Shown here: positions 36,051 to 45,906 of the stretch, piece after piece | Numbering within the stretch: the first letter of the stretch is position 1 | How the letters are laid out: each line of letters begins with the position of its first letter | Origin: Shewanella putrefaciens | GTDB lineage: Bacteria > Pseudomonadota > Gammaproteobacteria > Enterobacterales > Shewanellaceae | NCBI RefSeq assembly: GCF_016406305.1 | Contig: NZ_CP066369.1 | Span: forward strand, 3,490,501 to 3,554,500 | DNA length: 64,000 bases | Reading direction: 5' to 3' | The notes under the pieces: model-generated | What the model saw: the letters and a program-made list of their open reading frames with translations, nothing else | Told to the model about the DNA's origin: nothing | The model's database searches: none | Translations under genes and position numbers: made by a program

Positions 36051-37493
36051 TTAAGCTCCAAGCTTTGTGATATCAATGGCTTGCCAATGTGGGAAGTGTT
36101 TACGCACTAAAGCATTAAACTCAACCTCAAAGGCACTAAATTGTGAAGACACTTGCTTGCTCACATGTTGACCCGATACCACCATCACAGCGGCAACCGT
36201 CGCATTACTCAAGCGGTCGATTAAGATCATCCCGCCCGTATCACGCACTAACGAATAAGCATCGAACACTATGTCTTCGGTCAGTTCTAAGGTCACACGG
36301 GCAATGGCGTTTAAGCTAAGCGTATCCGCAGCGCTGCGTGCTAAGGTGTTAACGTCAACCACATAATCGATAGCAGTCACAGAGGCTTGTGTCTTCTTAC
36401 CCGCGACTTTAATGTCGTATAACTGGCCGAGTTGTAATGGCTTTTCATCCATCCAGACGATATCCGCAGTGATCTGATTTGCCACCGCAGGGGCAGAATC
36501 TGGCTTGGCCAATAAATCTCCACGGGAAATATCAATTTCATCCTCGAGCGTAATAGTCACAGCTTGGCCCGCAACTGCTTCCTTAAGATCGCCATCGAAG
36601 GTGACAATACGGTCAACCTTACTGCGTTTGCCCGAAGGTAAAGCGACTAACTCGTCGCCAACCTTGATGATGCCTGAGGCTAAAGTGCCTGCAAAACCGC
36701 GAAAATCTAAGTGAGGGCGCGACACATATTGCACCGGGAAACGCACGGGCAATGCACTGAGTTCGCGTTGAGTATCAATGGTTTCTAACAGTTCAAGCAG
36801 TGTACCGCCTTGATACCAGTCGCTTTGAGTGCTGCGCTCTACCACGTTGTCACCATTAAGCGCCGATAAGGGCACAAAGTGGATATCAAGGTTACCGAAA
36901 TCTTTCACGAAATCCGTAAAATCGGCGCGAATACGGTTGAATACTTGCTCGTCAAACCCCAGTAAATCCATCTTGTTTACGGCCACCACGAAGTGACGAA
37001 TGCCCAGTAATGAGGCAATAAACGCATGGCGCTTAGTTTGAGTCTGCACGCCGTAGCGGGCATCGACTAAGATCACCGCTAAATCACAGGTTGATGCACC
37101 CGTGGCCATGTTGCGGGTGTACTGCTCATGCCCTGGCGTATCGGCGATGATGAACTTACGCTTATCACTTGAAAAATAACGATAAGCCACATCGATAGTG
37201 ATGCCCTGCTCGCGCTCGGCTTGCAAACCATCCACCAGCAAGGCCAAATCTATCGCTTCACCTGTGGTGCCCATCTTAGCGCTGTCGCTCTTTAGGCTCG
37301 CTAATTGATCTTCATAGATCTGCGCGCTGTCGTGTAACAGTCGGCCGATTAAGGTGCTTTTGCCATCATCGACACTGCCACAGGTTAAAAAGCGCAACAG
37401 ACCTTTATGTTGCTGCTGGGCTAAATATTCTTTCACCCCATGGAGGCTAATTTCCGCCGCCATACGATTGGTTTTGTTGACTGCTTTATCCAT
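36051..37493 (-). CDS. cysN: Sulfate adenylyltransferase subunit 1 (GTPase)
   Basis: A 480-aa GTPase subunit of ATP sulfurylase; GTP hydrolysis drives formation of APS from ATP and sulfate by CysD. G1 [10 protein letters not shown]3 DTPGHEQY and G4 NKMD motifs are intact, followed by EF-Tu-like beta-barrel domains. Length is close to E. coli CysN (475). It sits 84 bases after cysD and 3 bases before the permease gene. Confidence 0.97.
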   Translation of the reverse strand: MDKAVNKTNRMAAEISLHGVKEYLAQQQHKGLLRFLTCGSVDDGKSTLIGRLLHDSAQIYEDQLASLKSDSAKMGTTGEAIDLALLVDGLQAEREQGITIDVAYRYFSSDKRKFIIADTPGHEQYTRNMATGASTCDLAVILVDARYGVQTQTKRHAFIASLLGIRHFVVAVNKMDLLGFDEQVFNRIRADFTDFVKDFGNLDIHFVPLSALNGDNVVERSTQSDWYQGGTLLELLETIDTQRELSALPVRFPVQYVSRPHLDFRGFAGTLASGIIKVGDELVALPSGKRSKVDRIVTFDGDLKEAVAGQAVTITLEDEIDISRGDLLAKPDSAPAVANQITADIVWMDEKPLQLGQLYDIKVAGKKTQASVTAIDYVVDVNTLARSAADTLSLNAIARVTLELTEDIVFDAYSLVRDTGGMILIDRLSNATVAAVMVVSGQHVSKQVSSQFSAFEVEFNALVRKHFPHWQAIDITKLGA

Positions 37494-37577
37494 CGTTATC
37501 TCACTCTTGATCTGCTTGGCTAAAGGTCGCGCTTTACTTGCGCCACCTTCGCGAAATAGGGTTAACCTGAGGCTTGA

Positions 37578-38486
37578 TTAGAAGTAGCCTTGACGCTTCT
37601 TCTGCTCCATGGAGGCACTTTGATCTGAGTCGATCAATCGGCCCTGGCGTTCACTTGAACGGGTTAACAGCATTTCTTCAATAATCTTCTCTAGGCTATC
37701 GGCCTCGGAGTGCATGGCCGCCGTGAGTGGGTAACAACCTAAGGTCCTAAAACGTACCACTTCTTCTTTAATCTGCTCGCCTTCGGCTAATTGCATCCGC
37801 TCGTCATCGGCTAAAATCAGCTGACCACCGCGCTCAACCACGGGTCGTTTTGCGGCAAAGTACAAAGGCACTAACTCTATGTTTTCTTGGTAGATATACT
37901 GCCAAATATCCAATTCTGTCCAGTTAGATAACGGGAACACGCGAATACTTTCGCCCTTGTTTACCGCGCCGTTATAGGTGCGCCACAATTCTGGGCGTTG
38001 GTTTTTAGGGTCCCATCTGTGGTGACGGTCGCGAAAGGAATACACCCGCTCTTTGGCGCGGGATTTTTCTTCATCGCGGCGAGCGCCACCGAAGGCCGCA
38101 TCAAAACCGTATTGGTTCAGTGCTTGCTTTAAACCTTGGGTTTTCATGATGTCAGTGTGTTTCGCACTGCCATGGTCGAAGGGGTTAATCCCCTGGGCCA
38201 AACCTTCTGGGTTGATGTGGGTCAGTAACTCGAAGCCAAATTTCTTGGCCTGGGCATCACGAAACGCGATCATCTCTTTGAATTTCCAGCCCGTATCAAC
38301 ATGCAGCAGCGGGAATGGGATCTTGCCCGGATAAAAGGCTTTACGCGCTAAGTGCAACATAACGGAAGAATCTTTCCCGATGGAATACAACATCACAGGA
38401 TTGTCGAATTCGGCTGCAACTTCACGAATGATCTGGATACTCTCGGCTTCCAGTTGTTGTAAGTGGCTTAATTCACGCCCGGCCAT
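37578..38486 (-). CDS. cysD: Sulfate adenylyltransferase subunit 2
   Basis: The 302-aa catalytic subunit that adenylates sulfate, identical in length to E. coli CysD. The PP-loop-like [13 protein letters not shown] and the [18 protein letters not shown] segment are clear. GGAGAATAG precedes the ATG. Downstream of cobA by 69 bases and upstream of cysN. Confidence 0.97.
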   Translation of the reverse strand: MAGRELSHLQQLEAESIQIIREVAAEFDNPVMLYSIGKDSSVMLHLARKAFYPGKIPFPLLHVDTGWKFKEMIAFRDAQAKKFGFELLTHINPEGLAQGINPFDHGSAKHTDIMKTQGLKQALNQYGFDAAFGGARRDEEKSRAKERVYSFRDRHHRWDPKNQRPELWRTYNGAVNKGESIRVFPLSNWTELDIWQYIYQENIELVPLYFAAKRPVVERGGQLILADDERMQLAEGEQIKEEVVRFRTLGCYPLTAAMHSEADSLEKIIEEMLLTRSSERQGRLIDSDQSASMEQKKRQGYF

Positions 38487-38555
38487 ACTATTCTCCGTTT
38501 ACCTTAAATTTGCTGCATTGACACAGCATGATTACTTAATTTGTGACTTATTTTG

Positions 38556-39389
38556 TTAATTTGTCGAGACTTTTGTTATCTGAGTCAGTTCATGCTGGCA
38601 CTGGGCACTGTCTATGGCTTCTGGATTGAACCAATTAAGCGTCGCTGAAAGTGCAACCACTTCACCTATGATTATCAGGGCTGGCATTTGTAATTCGGGA
38701 TCGGCGGCAAGCTGTTCAAGCTCACCTAAACGGCCGATAAAACGACGTTGTTCTTTAGTGGTTGCCTTTGAGACTATCGCCACGGGTGTTTCCGGGCTTC
38801 GGCCCGCATCGACGAGACCTTGGCGAATAATGCCCGCGTTAAGTATCCCCATATACACGACTAAGGTATTGTTAGAATTAGCATAACCCTGCCAATCCAT
38901 AGGGCGGCTTTCTAACTGACAATGGCCAGTGATAAAAGTGACGCCTTGGGCGTGATCTCTGTGGGTCAGCGGGATACCCGCATAGGCCGAAGTGCCACTG
39001 GCGGCGGTAATGCCGGGGACGACTTCAAATTCTACCCCGGCTTCGACTAAGGTTTGCAGCTCTTCGCCGCCGCGACCGAAGATAAAAGGATCACCTCCTT
39101 TAAGGCGAACCACATTCTTACGGGTATAGGCTTTAGTGACAAGTAGCTGATTAATATCATCTTGGGCGGCACTGTGTTTGCCAGCACGCTTACCAACGGC
39201 AATCTTCTCGGCTTCTTTGGGAATAAGTTCGAGAATATCTTGGCTGACTAAGGCATCGTATAACACCACATCGGCGACCTTAAGAATCCGCCATGCCTTT
39301 AGTGTTAACAGCTCAACATCTCCGGGGCCTGCGCCAACCAGCCACACTTTGCCTTTGGCCTTTTGGCCCGGTAAAGATAAAACTTCCAT
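38556..39389 (-). CDS. cobA: Uroporphyrinogen-III C-methyltransferase (siroheme pathway)
   Basis: A 277-aa SAM-dependent enzyme that methylates uroporphyrinogen III twice to precorrin-2, feeding siroheme for sulfite reductase. Motifs: VGAGPGDVELLTLKAWR, DALVSQDILELIPKEAE, RLKGGDPFIFGRGGEE and VVPGITAASG. It matches only the CysG C-terminal methylase; the oxidase/ferrochelatase half is not here. The ATG at 39389 is preferred to the GTG at 39407 because GGGG lies 6 bases upstream. Its position at the head of the cys block ties siroheme supply to sulfate reduction. Confidence 0.93.
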   Translation of the reverse strand: MEVLSLPGQKAKGKVWLVGAGPGDVELLTLKAWRILKVADVVLYDALVSQDILELIPKEAEKIAVGKRAGKHSAAQDDINQLLVTKAYTRKNVVRLKGGDPFIFGRGGEELQTLVEAGVEFEVVPGITAASGTSAYAGIPLTHRDHAQGVTFITGHCQLESRPMDWQGYANSNNTLVVYMGILNAGIIRQGLVDAGRSPETPVAIVSKATTKEQRRFIGRLGELEQLAADPELQMPALIIIGEVVALSATLNWFNPEAIDSAQCQHELTQITKVSTN

Positions 39390-39821
39390 CACATTCCCCA
39401 AGATCACGTTAGTCTGGTAGAAATATAGCGCCTCTTATATTCCATAATAAATAGATAATTATTAGTTTTTATATCTTTTAGATATAACGCAGTATTTAGT
39501 GACAGAAACCAACATAAAAAAGTGCCGAATAGATGCAATAAATCCAAGACAAAAATATAATAACCAATTAAATTTATTAAACTTTTAAATCTAAATGCTA
39601 ATATCTTTGCTCAATAGGGACATACAAGAACTGCTATTCTGGCACTATGTTATTGCCAAAAATTCTACTCATCTCCCTGAATGTTTGAGCTAAATCTACG
39701 TTTAACCGAGTCAAGTGCAACCATAGCTTAGGTATAAGTAACAGTGAATACATTAACTAGTGTTAAGCTAGGACGTTGATTGTAGAAAGCATAAGACTGA
39801 CAAACACATCAAGGAGGGCGG
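39390..39821. promoter_or_regulatory. Divergent promoter region of the cobA-cysDNC block and pldA
   Basis: 432 bases, strongly AT-rich near the cobA side (39430-39500), with TATTCCATAATAAATAG at about 39438 and repeated ATAT/TTTTAGATATAAC runs. CysB sites in enteric bacteria are AT-rich and lie just here, so CysB control is likely, but no site can be assigned with certainty. AAGGAGG before pldA is the only clear translation signal. Confidence 0.45.
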
Positions 39822-40706
39822 ATGTTCCCATTTTATAGAGCTATCGCGTTAGTAGGGCTATTCACTTGTGCGGGGCTGCATGCCGAAGAGTCCCTAGTGA
39901 AAGACAGAGTAAAGGATGAACTGGCAACAGCAGAGCTTCCCTTTGTTATCACACCGCATAAAGTCAATTACATCTTGCCTGTCACCTACAGTCCCGATCC
40001 TAATATGGAGCCCTTTACCGAAGATGCGGCCGAAAATGATTACACTTTGGATAATGTTGAAGCTAAGTTCCAGATAAGTTTCAAGTTTCCTATTTGGTAC
40101 AATGTATTTGGTGACAATGGTCATCTGTTTTTTGCCTATACCAACCAATCCTATTGGCAAGTGTATAACAAGGATATCTCATCCCCCTTCCGTGAAACTA
40201 ACCACGAACCCGAAGTCTTTATGCTGTTTAATAACGATTGGAAAATCGGCAGTGTCACTAACTCTTTCTGGGGCTTTGGTGCCGTCCATCAATCTAATGG
40301 TAAGTCGGGGGATCTTTCCCGGAGTTGGAATCGACTCTATGCCACTATGATTTTCGATGCCGGCCCGCTCGCTTTCTCAACAAGAGTGTGGTGGCGAATT
40401 CCGGAAGATGAAAAAACCGATCCCACTCAGCCCCAAGGCGACGATAATCCAGATATCGAAGAGTACATAGGCAGGGCTGAATTTGTCGGTGTCTATGGCA
40501 TAGATGAACATAGATTCACTCTCACCCTCAAAAGTAATCTAAAGGATATCGACAGAGGTTCGGCAGAATTAACCTGGAGCTATCCGATTGCAGGTAATCT
40601 ACGCTTTTATACTCAATACTTTAATGGATATGGTGAGAGCCTGATCGACTACAACTACCATAACCAACGCATCGGGATCGGAGTGTCACTCAATGATATT
40701 CTTTAA
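39822..40706 (+). CDS. pldA: Outer-membrane phospholipase A1
   Basis: A 294-aa outer-membrane barrel enzyme that hydrolyses misplaced phospholipids in the outer leaflet. The signal peptide ends near Ala21. The catalytic triad of OmpLA is intact: His156 and Ser158 in GAVHQSNGKSG, Asn170 in SRSWNR. Length and pattern match E. coli PldA (289). AAGGAGG is well placed before the ATG. It may be co-transcribed with the S41-like gene 56 bases downstream. Confidence 0.95.
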   Translation: MFPFYRAIALVGLFTCAGLHAEESLVKDRVKDELATAELPFVITPHKVNYILPVTYSPDPNMEPFTEDAAENDYTLDNVEAKFQISFKFPIWYNVFGDNGHLFFAYTNQSYWQVYNKDISSPFRETNHEPEVFMLFNNDWKIGSVTNSFWGFGAVHQSNGKSGDLSRSWNRLYATMIFDAGPLAFSTRVWWRIPEDEKTDPTQPQGDDNPDIEEYIGRAEFVGVYGIDEHRFTLTLKSNLKDIDRGSAELTWSYPIAGNLRFYTQYFNGYGESLIDYNYHNQRIGIGVSLNDIL

Positions 40707-40762
40707 GGTGACAGCGGACAAAAATCAGCCATAATTCTATGCCGACTCGACCAGCACTATAG

Positions 40763-42319
40763 ATGAATATGAGTTTTAGCTACCGCAGCATAGTCACATT
40801 ACTCACTGCCATTATCCTCGCGAGCTTAATTAAGCTCGCGTTTTTTGCTCTGCCTGACGAAACACTTAGCCCTGAATTAAGTGCGCAGGATATACGACAA
40901 GATCTCTTTGCATTACTCGACCAAATTGAGCAACACTCGGCGTTTTATGCCTTAAATCCACCTAAAAACACCGAACAACTCACCCATATGGCAACGCTCA
41001 TTGCCGAGCAATACCAAGATCTTACGCCCAATGGCAGGTTCGCAGCTGAGGTAACTAAACTACTCAATACCATGAAAGATCCTGGCTCCCAAGTCAGCAA
41101 CTTTGACGATAATGGTGGTAACCTGCCCCTAACTCTCAGGCCGATAAACGAGCAATGGCTCGCATTAGATGCTAAAAATAGCCCTATTAATCCTGATTTC
41201 CCCTTTATTACCCATATCGATGGTCTGCCTTTAAGTAAATGGGTCACGGCGAGCCAAGCCTACCTGCCTGAACCCGCAAAAGAGAGCCAAGAGATGCAAT
41301 TACCTTGGCTTAAAAAGCTCAATTTGTTACGGGAAGATTTAGGGCTCAGTCTCAAACCCTATGTACTGATCACCTTAATTAATGACGAGTTGCAAACCCA
41401 GCAGGTGACCCTAGCCTTACCTCAAAAATCACCACGCAATCACGCAGCGGTGACGACCAATACTGAGGCCTCGGAACCTACAGCTAGCGAACTTTTAACT
41501 CAACTTTCCCAATTAAAATCTGCAATATTGCCAAAAACGGCTTACCCATTAGAAACCATCAACAACACCACAGTGAGACTAAGGATCGACGATCTCTATG
41601 CTTTCGAGCGGGACAAGACACAACAACAAGCCCTGATTGAAGGCATGAAACAGCCGTTACTGGTGGTCGACCTACGGGAAGCCCATGGTTTTAGCCCTAA
41701 ATTGCTCAGTATGCTATCCCGCTATCAGGATGCTTCTTCAGATAGTCGACCGCTTCGCCAAATAATGGGATTTGCCCATTACCGCCGCTCCCCAGAATTT
41801 AGAAACGATTACCTGCAGCCCCTCAATTTTAAACCCTTAGCGGCACTCGATTTTAGCTTACCAAAGCTGAAAATGCTGACTCGGCACTTGCCTGATATAG
41901 ATGAGAACAAATTTAGCCCTTGGTATGTCCGCACTAAACCCGATGTTGCCCCCGAGGGGAGTAATCGCCTCGCACTACTGGTAAGCCCGCGGTGCCGGCA
42001 GGAATGTGAATGGATAGCTTACCGAACTAAAGCCTGGTCTAGGGTAAATTTGATCGGGGAGAAAACCTCGGGAGATTTTGCAAGACAATACCATTTTACG
42101 TTACCCAATAGTGGCTTAGAGATAAGTTTTAGCAGCTCACTCACCTATGATGCCAAGGGACAGCTGCTATCGGGAAATGGCACAGAACCCGATATTTTGT
42201 TACCTCAAAATAGTGATATTGAATGGCAGGGCCTAGTGAGTTTAGTTAAATCAGCGCCCCCTAAGTCGGTCAGTTCTTTTAGGTCACAGCCTAGGTTTGC
42301 CCAAAACCGTTCGCCATAA
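40763..42319 (+). CDS. Degenerate S41-like peptidase-fold protein
   Basis: A 518-aa exported or membrane-anchored protein (hydrophobic segment 9-29). The C-terminal part has the S41 tail-protease layout: VVDLREAHGFSPKLLSML, then NLIGEKTSGDFARQYHFTLP, then a GNGTEPDILLP segment typical of the family's end. Where active members carry the nucleophile Ser (a TASASE-type motif), this one reads VSPRCRQECEW, with no Ser in the matching position, so it is probably catalytically dead or diverged. Follows pldA by 56 bases. The start (40763 or 40769) lacks a strong ribosome site. Confidence 0.68.
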   Translation: MNMSFSYRSIVTLLTAIILASLIKLAFFALPDETLSPELSAQDIRQDLFALLDQIEQHSAFYALNPPKNTEQLTHMATLIAEQYQDLTPNGRFAAEVTKLLNTMKDPGSQVSNFDDNGGNLPLTLRPINEQWLALDAKNSPINPDFPFITHIDGLPLSKWVTASQAYLPEPAKESQEMQLPWLKKLNLLREDLGLSLKPYVLITLINDELQTQQVTLALPQKSPRNHAAVTTNTEASEPTASELLTQLSQLKSAILPKTAYPLETINNTTVRLRIDDLYAFERDKTQQQALIEGMKQPLLVVDLREAHGFSPKLLSMLSRYQDASSDSRPLRQIMGFAHYRRSPEFRNDYLQPLNFKPLAALDFSLPKLKMLTRHLPDIDENKFSPWYVRTKPDVAPEGSNRLALLVSPRCRQECEWIAYRTKAWSRVNLIGEKTSGDFARQYHFTLPNSGLEISFSSSLTYDAKGQLLSGNGTEPDILLPQNSDIEWQGLVSLVKSAPPKSVSSFRSQPRFAQNRSP

Positions 42320-42347
42320 AAAAGCCCGCAATTGCGGGCTTTTTTAT
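42318..42347. terminator. Bidirectional terminator between convergent genes
   Basis: AAAAAAGCCCGCAA and TTGCGGGCTTTTTT are perfectly complementary, overlapping the stop codon region of the S41-like gene. Confidence 0.93.
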
Positions 42348-42360
42348 CACAGACAAGGGC

Positions 42361-44097
42361 TTATTTGTTATCGCCAGCTTTTGAATTCATCACTGAGCCG
42401 AAGACTAATCCTTGCTTATTAACGTCGAAACTCATTTGAACGCGCATGTTGTAATCCTTCAACATTTGCAATTCTTCGGGGATAGGTTCGCCACTCATTT
42501 CTAACAGTGTCAGCACTGGGGTAAACATTTTGCCGTAATCCGCCGACATACTATAGAGGCCATTTGCCGCGATTTTTTCATCCGCTAACTTATTGGCCAA
42601 GGCTAAACCTTTATCACCACTGTAAACCACTAAGTGTTGGCCTTTAATCGCCAACATTGGTTTGATACCTAACTCTGGTGGCAACATTAATATTGGTGAT
42701 AAATCCGTTGCGTCACCATTTTCGGCCAATTGCACTTCGGCAAGCATAGGCGCATAGGGTTTCACCATATTAAATAGCATCGATGGATTATCGGCACTCA
42801 GGCTCACTAAGGCATCTAAGCTTTCAAGCTTTGGCTCTTGCTCCTGCGAACTCATCTTATAATCGAGTAATGAGACACTCATGCCCTTCACGCCATTTGC
42901 CATGCCCGTAAACATGCCAAGCATGGCAGGACTCTGCTGACTCAATTCGGCTTGCAATTCAGCCAGTGGCGCACAGGTTAACTGCGGCTTTTGCAGATCG
43001 TCCCAAATCGCCGTGAGTGAAGGCGCGACTTCGTTAACATCGAGGCCTAATCCCATAGAGAAGATAGTGCTATCGATATTGGCTAAGTGAGCCGGAATGA
43101 ACCCACGCATTTTTTGCAATGCTGTGAGGATTGGCTGATTTTTAGTTTCAATCACGAAAGAGGCCGCCATATGGCTCTCTTTTTCCGTCGCAGAGAAGGC
43201 GGTTAATCCGGCAACTGTACGCGGCCAGTTTGCGGCAATGGCAGTCAACTCACTACGGCATTCAGGCGTTCTGATCTCGGCTAAGGGATCGACTCCCTCA
43301 TTCTCATCGGCGAGGAACTTAGTCAGTTGCTTCGACAGCATATTGCTATCGGGAGAGGTCAAGGCCTTAACAATTTCAACATGGTTGATAAAGCTGACGC
43401 TATCTTCCATAAAACCATGGGTCTTGATGATCTCTTGCAGTATGCCGGAAGAGGCGAGTGATTGCGGCGCCTTCTTCAAGCCGAGCGCCATCTCTAACAA
43501 TTCAGGCTCAGTCACCGAAGTGCTGAAAGTCACAGTTAAAATACCGTCCTTATGGGCGAATAAAAGATCTGCTTTTTCAGTAGAATCCGCATCGGATAAA
43601 GCGTAAGCGCGATAATCTACACCGCCAACTTGACGCATTTCATGGGTTACCCCACTGTCCTTTTCGGCTTTATCCAGCACAGCCCAAAATGCGGCCACTT
43701 GATTCATCTCGATTTTTAAAACAGGCAAAGCACCGAGAGTATAGAAATATGATTTTACTTCATCGGCTAAACCGAAGGTTTTTAGTAATACAGCAGGTTC
43801 TTTAATACCTTCCATATATTGCTGATAAATACTCACAAAGAACTTGCCCATCGGACTATCGAGCTCGCTCAATTCAGCGAGGGCATCCGTTGGGTATTGC
43901 TGGTAATTACCAGAAATCGATTGTAAATACGCTTTTAACGGAAATGGCTTCAACTGACCAGAAAACACGGGGGTATCGGCAGGCACATAATCTAGTAAAG
44001 GATTTGCTGAGGCACTCGAGCTTGTTCCATGCTGTGTGTACCAATACGCGCCCGCACCCGCTGCAATTATCGCCGCAGCAATGACCATCTTTTTCAT
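42361..44097 (-). CDS. Exported hypothetical protein, 578 aa
   Basis: A large protein with a single N-terminal membrane segment or uncleaved signal (MVIAAAIIAAGAGAYWY) and an otherwise soluble periplasmic body. The body is acidic and rich in Leu/Ala/Glu with many short amphipathic helices, and contains two conserved-looking cysteines (CRSELTAI and LTCAPLAELQ). It opens with ANPLLDYVPADTPVFSGQLKP, reminiscent of DUF3352-like proteins, but I would not assign it. GGAG lies 9 bases upstream of the ATG. An inverted repeat precedes the gene. Confidence 0.7.
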   Translation of the reverse strand: MKKMVIAAAIIAAGAGAYWYTQHGTSSSASANPLLDYVPADTPVFSGQLKPFPLKAYLQSISGNYQQYPTDALAELSELDSPMGKFFVSIYQQYMEGIKEPAVLLKTFGLADEVKSYFYTLGALPVLKIEMNQVAAFWAVLDKAEKDSGVTHEMRQVGGVDYRAYALSDADSTEKADLLFAHKDGILTVTFSTSVTEPELLEMALGLKKAPQSLASSGILQEIIKTHGFMEDSVSFINHVEIVKALTSPDSNMLSKQLTKFLADENEGVDPLAEIRTPECRSELTAIAANWPRTVAGLTAFSATEKESHMAASFVIETKNQPILTALQKMRGFIPAHLANIDSTIFSMGLGLDVNEVAPSLTAIWDDLQKPQLTCAPLAELQAELSQQSPAMLGMFTGMANGVKGMSVSLLDYKMSSQEQEPKLESLDALVSLSADNPSMLFNMVKPYAPMLAEVQLAENGDATDLSPILMLPPELGIKPMLAIKGQHLVVYSGDKGLALANKLADEKIAANGLYSMSADYGKMFTPVLTLLEMSGEPIPEELQMLKDYNMRVQMSFDVNKQGLVFGSVMNSKAGDNK

Positions 44098-44418
44098 CTA
44101 AAAAACTCCATTTTATGACAATTCAATTTAATGAAAACAATACCTAAAGTACCTTAGGTATTTGAATATTTATCCGCTCTTACATATCCCTTACGCAGAT
44201 AATGCAAAATCAGAAAACTAAGGTGTAAAATTTGCCCGACAATTTAACATTAAACCGACACAGAAGCGAACAGGATAGACTTTCAAACCATTAGCAACTA
44301 TGAGAACCAACCTTTATTCAACATATTGCCAATCTAATTCCAACTCGGTAATAAAATATCCCTCAGTCGCCGGCGAGTAACAAGGCATTTAATAGATCAA
44401 TCCTCACTCAATCTCGCC
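44098..44418. other. Intergenic DNA between mtgA and the 578-aa gene
   Basis: 321 bases, no gene supported. It holds the promoter of the 578-aa gene, including the inverted repeat at 44140-44161. Confidence 0.4.
44140..44161. promoter_or_regulatory. Inverted repeat ATACCTAA-N6-TTAGGTAT
   Basis: Eight perfectly paired bases per arm, about 43 bases upstream of the 578-aa gene's start. The size and symmetry suit a dimeric repressor, but no factor is known. Confidence 0.5.
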
Positions 44419-45204
44419 TTATTCCGCCCCATGGACTTTTTTAAGCGTAATATCACCGAGCTGGCGCATTTGCTTACGGATCCAAACGGAGCGTCGTTCG
44501 ACATATTGGGATGGCGGTGACACCTTATACCGCCAGGGGTTAGGTAATACCGCCGCCAGTAACGAAGCCTCATAACGGTTAAGTTTGGCCGCACTCTTAG
44601 CGAAATAATGCTTAGATGCCGCTTCGGCCCCGTAAATTCCAGGGCCAAATTCGACAATATTTAAATACACCTCAAGGATGCGGGACTTATCCCAGAACAG
44701 CTCCATTAGCAGCGTAAACCAAGCCTCGATTCCCTTACGTAAAAAACTGCGACTCGACCACATAAATAGATTTTTTGCCGCCTGCTGGCTCAAAGTGCTG
44801 GCGCCGCGCACTTTATTTCCTTTTTGGTTGTATTCGAGTGCTGAGCTTATTGCGGCAAGATCAAAGCCATTATGGTTAGCAAACTTCTGATCCTCGGCGG
44901 CTATCACGGCTAATTGTAACTCGGGGGAAATTTGCTCAAGCCCACGCCACTGGTGCCGCACCTCGGTTATAGGCGCGGGCGGAAATAAGGCGCGCTCAAT
45001 GCGCCAGGTCCATATTGGAGGATCGACAAAACGAAATAACACAACGATCAGAATCGAGCTTAGCCATAAGCCGAATATGATTTTGCCTATCCAAGCGAAC
45101 AATCGCTTAAGGCCTCGCTTTCCCGATTTAGGCACAGGAGGATTGACCTTGCCAGTAGGGGGACGATTGACATGATCGCGCATCGCATACAGAGGTGCGC
45201 TCAT
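44419..45204 (-). CDS. mtgA: Monofunctional biosynthetic peptidoglycan transglycosylase
   Basis: A 261-aa inner-membrane enzyme (GT51 family) that polymerises lipid II into glycan strands. One transmembrane segment at about 37-60; catalytic motif [17 protein letters not shown] with the general-base Glu; then [17 protein letters not shown] and [20 protein letters not shown]. The N-terminus is about 20 residues longer than E. coli MtgA (242) and Pro/Lys-rich. Confidence 0.95.
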   Translation of the reverse strand: MSAPLYAMRDHVNRPPTGKVNPPVPKSGKRGLKRLFAWIGKIIFGLWLSSILIVVLFRFVDPPIWTWRIERALFPPAPITEVRHQWRGLEQISPELQLAVIAAEDQKFANHNGFDLAAISSALEYNQKGNKVRGASTLSQQAAKNLFMWSSRSFLRKGIEAWFTLLMELFWDKSRILEVYLNIVEFGPGIYGAEAASKHYFAKSAAKLNRYEASLLAAVLPNPWRYKVSPPSQYVERRSVWIRKQMRQLGDITLKKVHGAE

Positions 45205-45852
45205 TCATATCTATCCATTGGAATAAGCTCATTATTTTTCTTATTAATCATATGCATTGTGATAGTTATTAAACCATTTATAGCGAGGTATGCGGTCAGT
45301 ATTTTGTCATAAATTAAGCCATAAACCGAGAAAAAACGGCAATAGGAACAAAAGATTAAATAAGGGATGGTACAAACATGATTAAAGCGGGCTTAACTCG
45401 ACCTCGGCAGCTTTGACGACAGCTGACCGAGGTGAAGATGACTGATTAACGAGGGCTAGCAAGTCAATCAAACTGCTTGATACTCGCAGGTGCGAGCGAG
45501 GTCCTTTGGAACATTTACTGCCTTCAGTCTCGTTATATCGTTACACAGCAAACTAAGCCCATAAATAACAATATTCAACAACTTAACATCGCAAAACACC
45601 GATTAAATCGAATTTGCGCAGTAAAATCCCTCAAGACTATCTACGGGAACTTCGAAATATAGCTCAAATAGGTTTGATGTGCATAACTCTGTGAGTAAAA
45701 ATGTACAATATTTTTTTAAGCAACAGTCACTCATAAGATAACCATCTGAAAATTAACTTTATCTTATTTTAATGACAGCAGAATGACAGCTGAGATTTTG
45801 CAGCCATTGACGCGCTTCAAAATCGAGCAGTCGCTAAATGTTTAGGCTACTA
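45205..45852. other. Long non-coding stretch upstream of mtgA
   Basis: About 650 bases without a supportable gene. It contains an inverted repeat ACCTCGG-CAGCT/AGCTG-ACCGAGGT (45401-45433) with no T tract, and the Pho-box-like element at 45772-45789 pointing into it. A 43-codon minus-strand frame (45734-45603) is possible but lacks a clear ribosome site. The mtgA promoter must lie at the left end. Confidence 0.5.
45756..45789 (-). promoter_or_regulatory. Pho-box-like element with possible -10, no gene downstream
   Basis: On the minus strand CTGTCAT-N4-CTGTCAT (45789-45772) is two perfect copies of the PhoB half-site in the correct 11-base phase. Ten bases further is TAAAGT (45761-45756), at the -10 position found in PhoB promoters. 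The next gene in that direction, mtgA, starts 550 bases away. Confidence 0.55.
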
Positions 45853-45885
45853 ACAAAAACACCCCAAACAAAATTGAGGTGTTTA
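45853..45885 (-). terminator. Terminator after cysH
   Basis: On the minus strand AAACACCTCAA and TTTGGGGTGTTTTTG form an imperfect stem with a T run, 22 bases past the cysH stop. Confidence 0.8.
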
Positions 45886-45906
45886 ATATTTAAATCAATA
45901 AGATAA

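Noticed and set aside
45477..45662. 61-codon plus-strand frame upstream of mtgA
   Set aside because: No ribosome site and no family resemblance; the composition looks like random intergenic sequence.
45603..45734. 43-codon minus-strand frame behind the Pho-box-like element
   Set aside because: Not called as a gene because the ribosome site is weak and conservation cannot be checked; kept only as a possibility in the finding.
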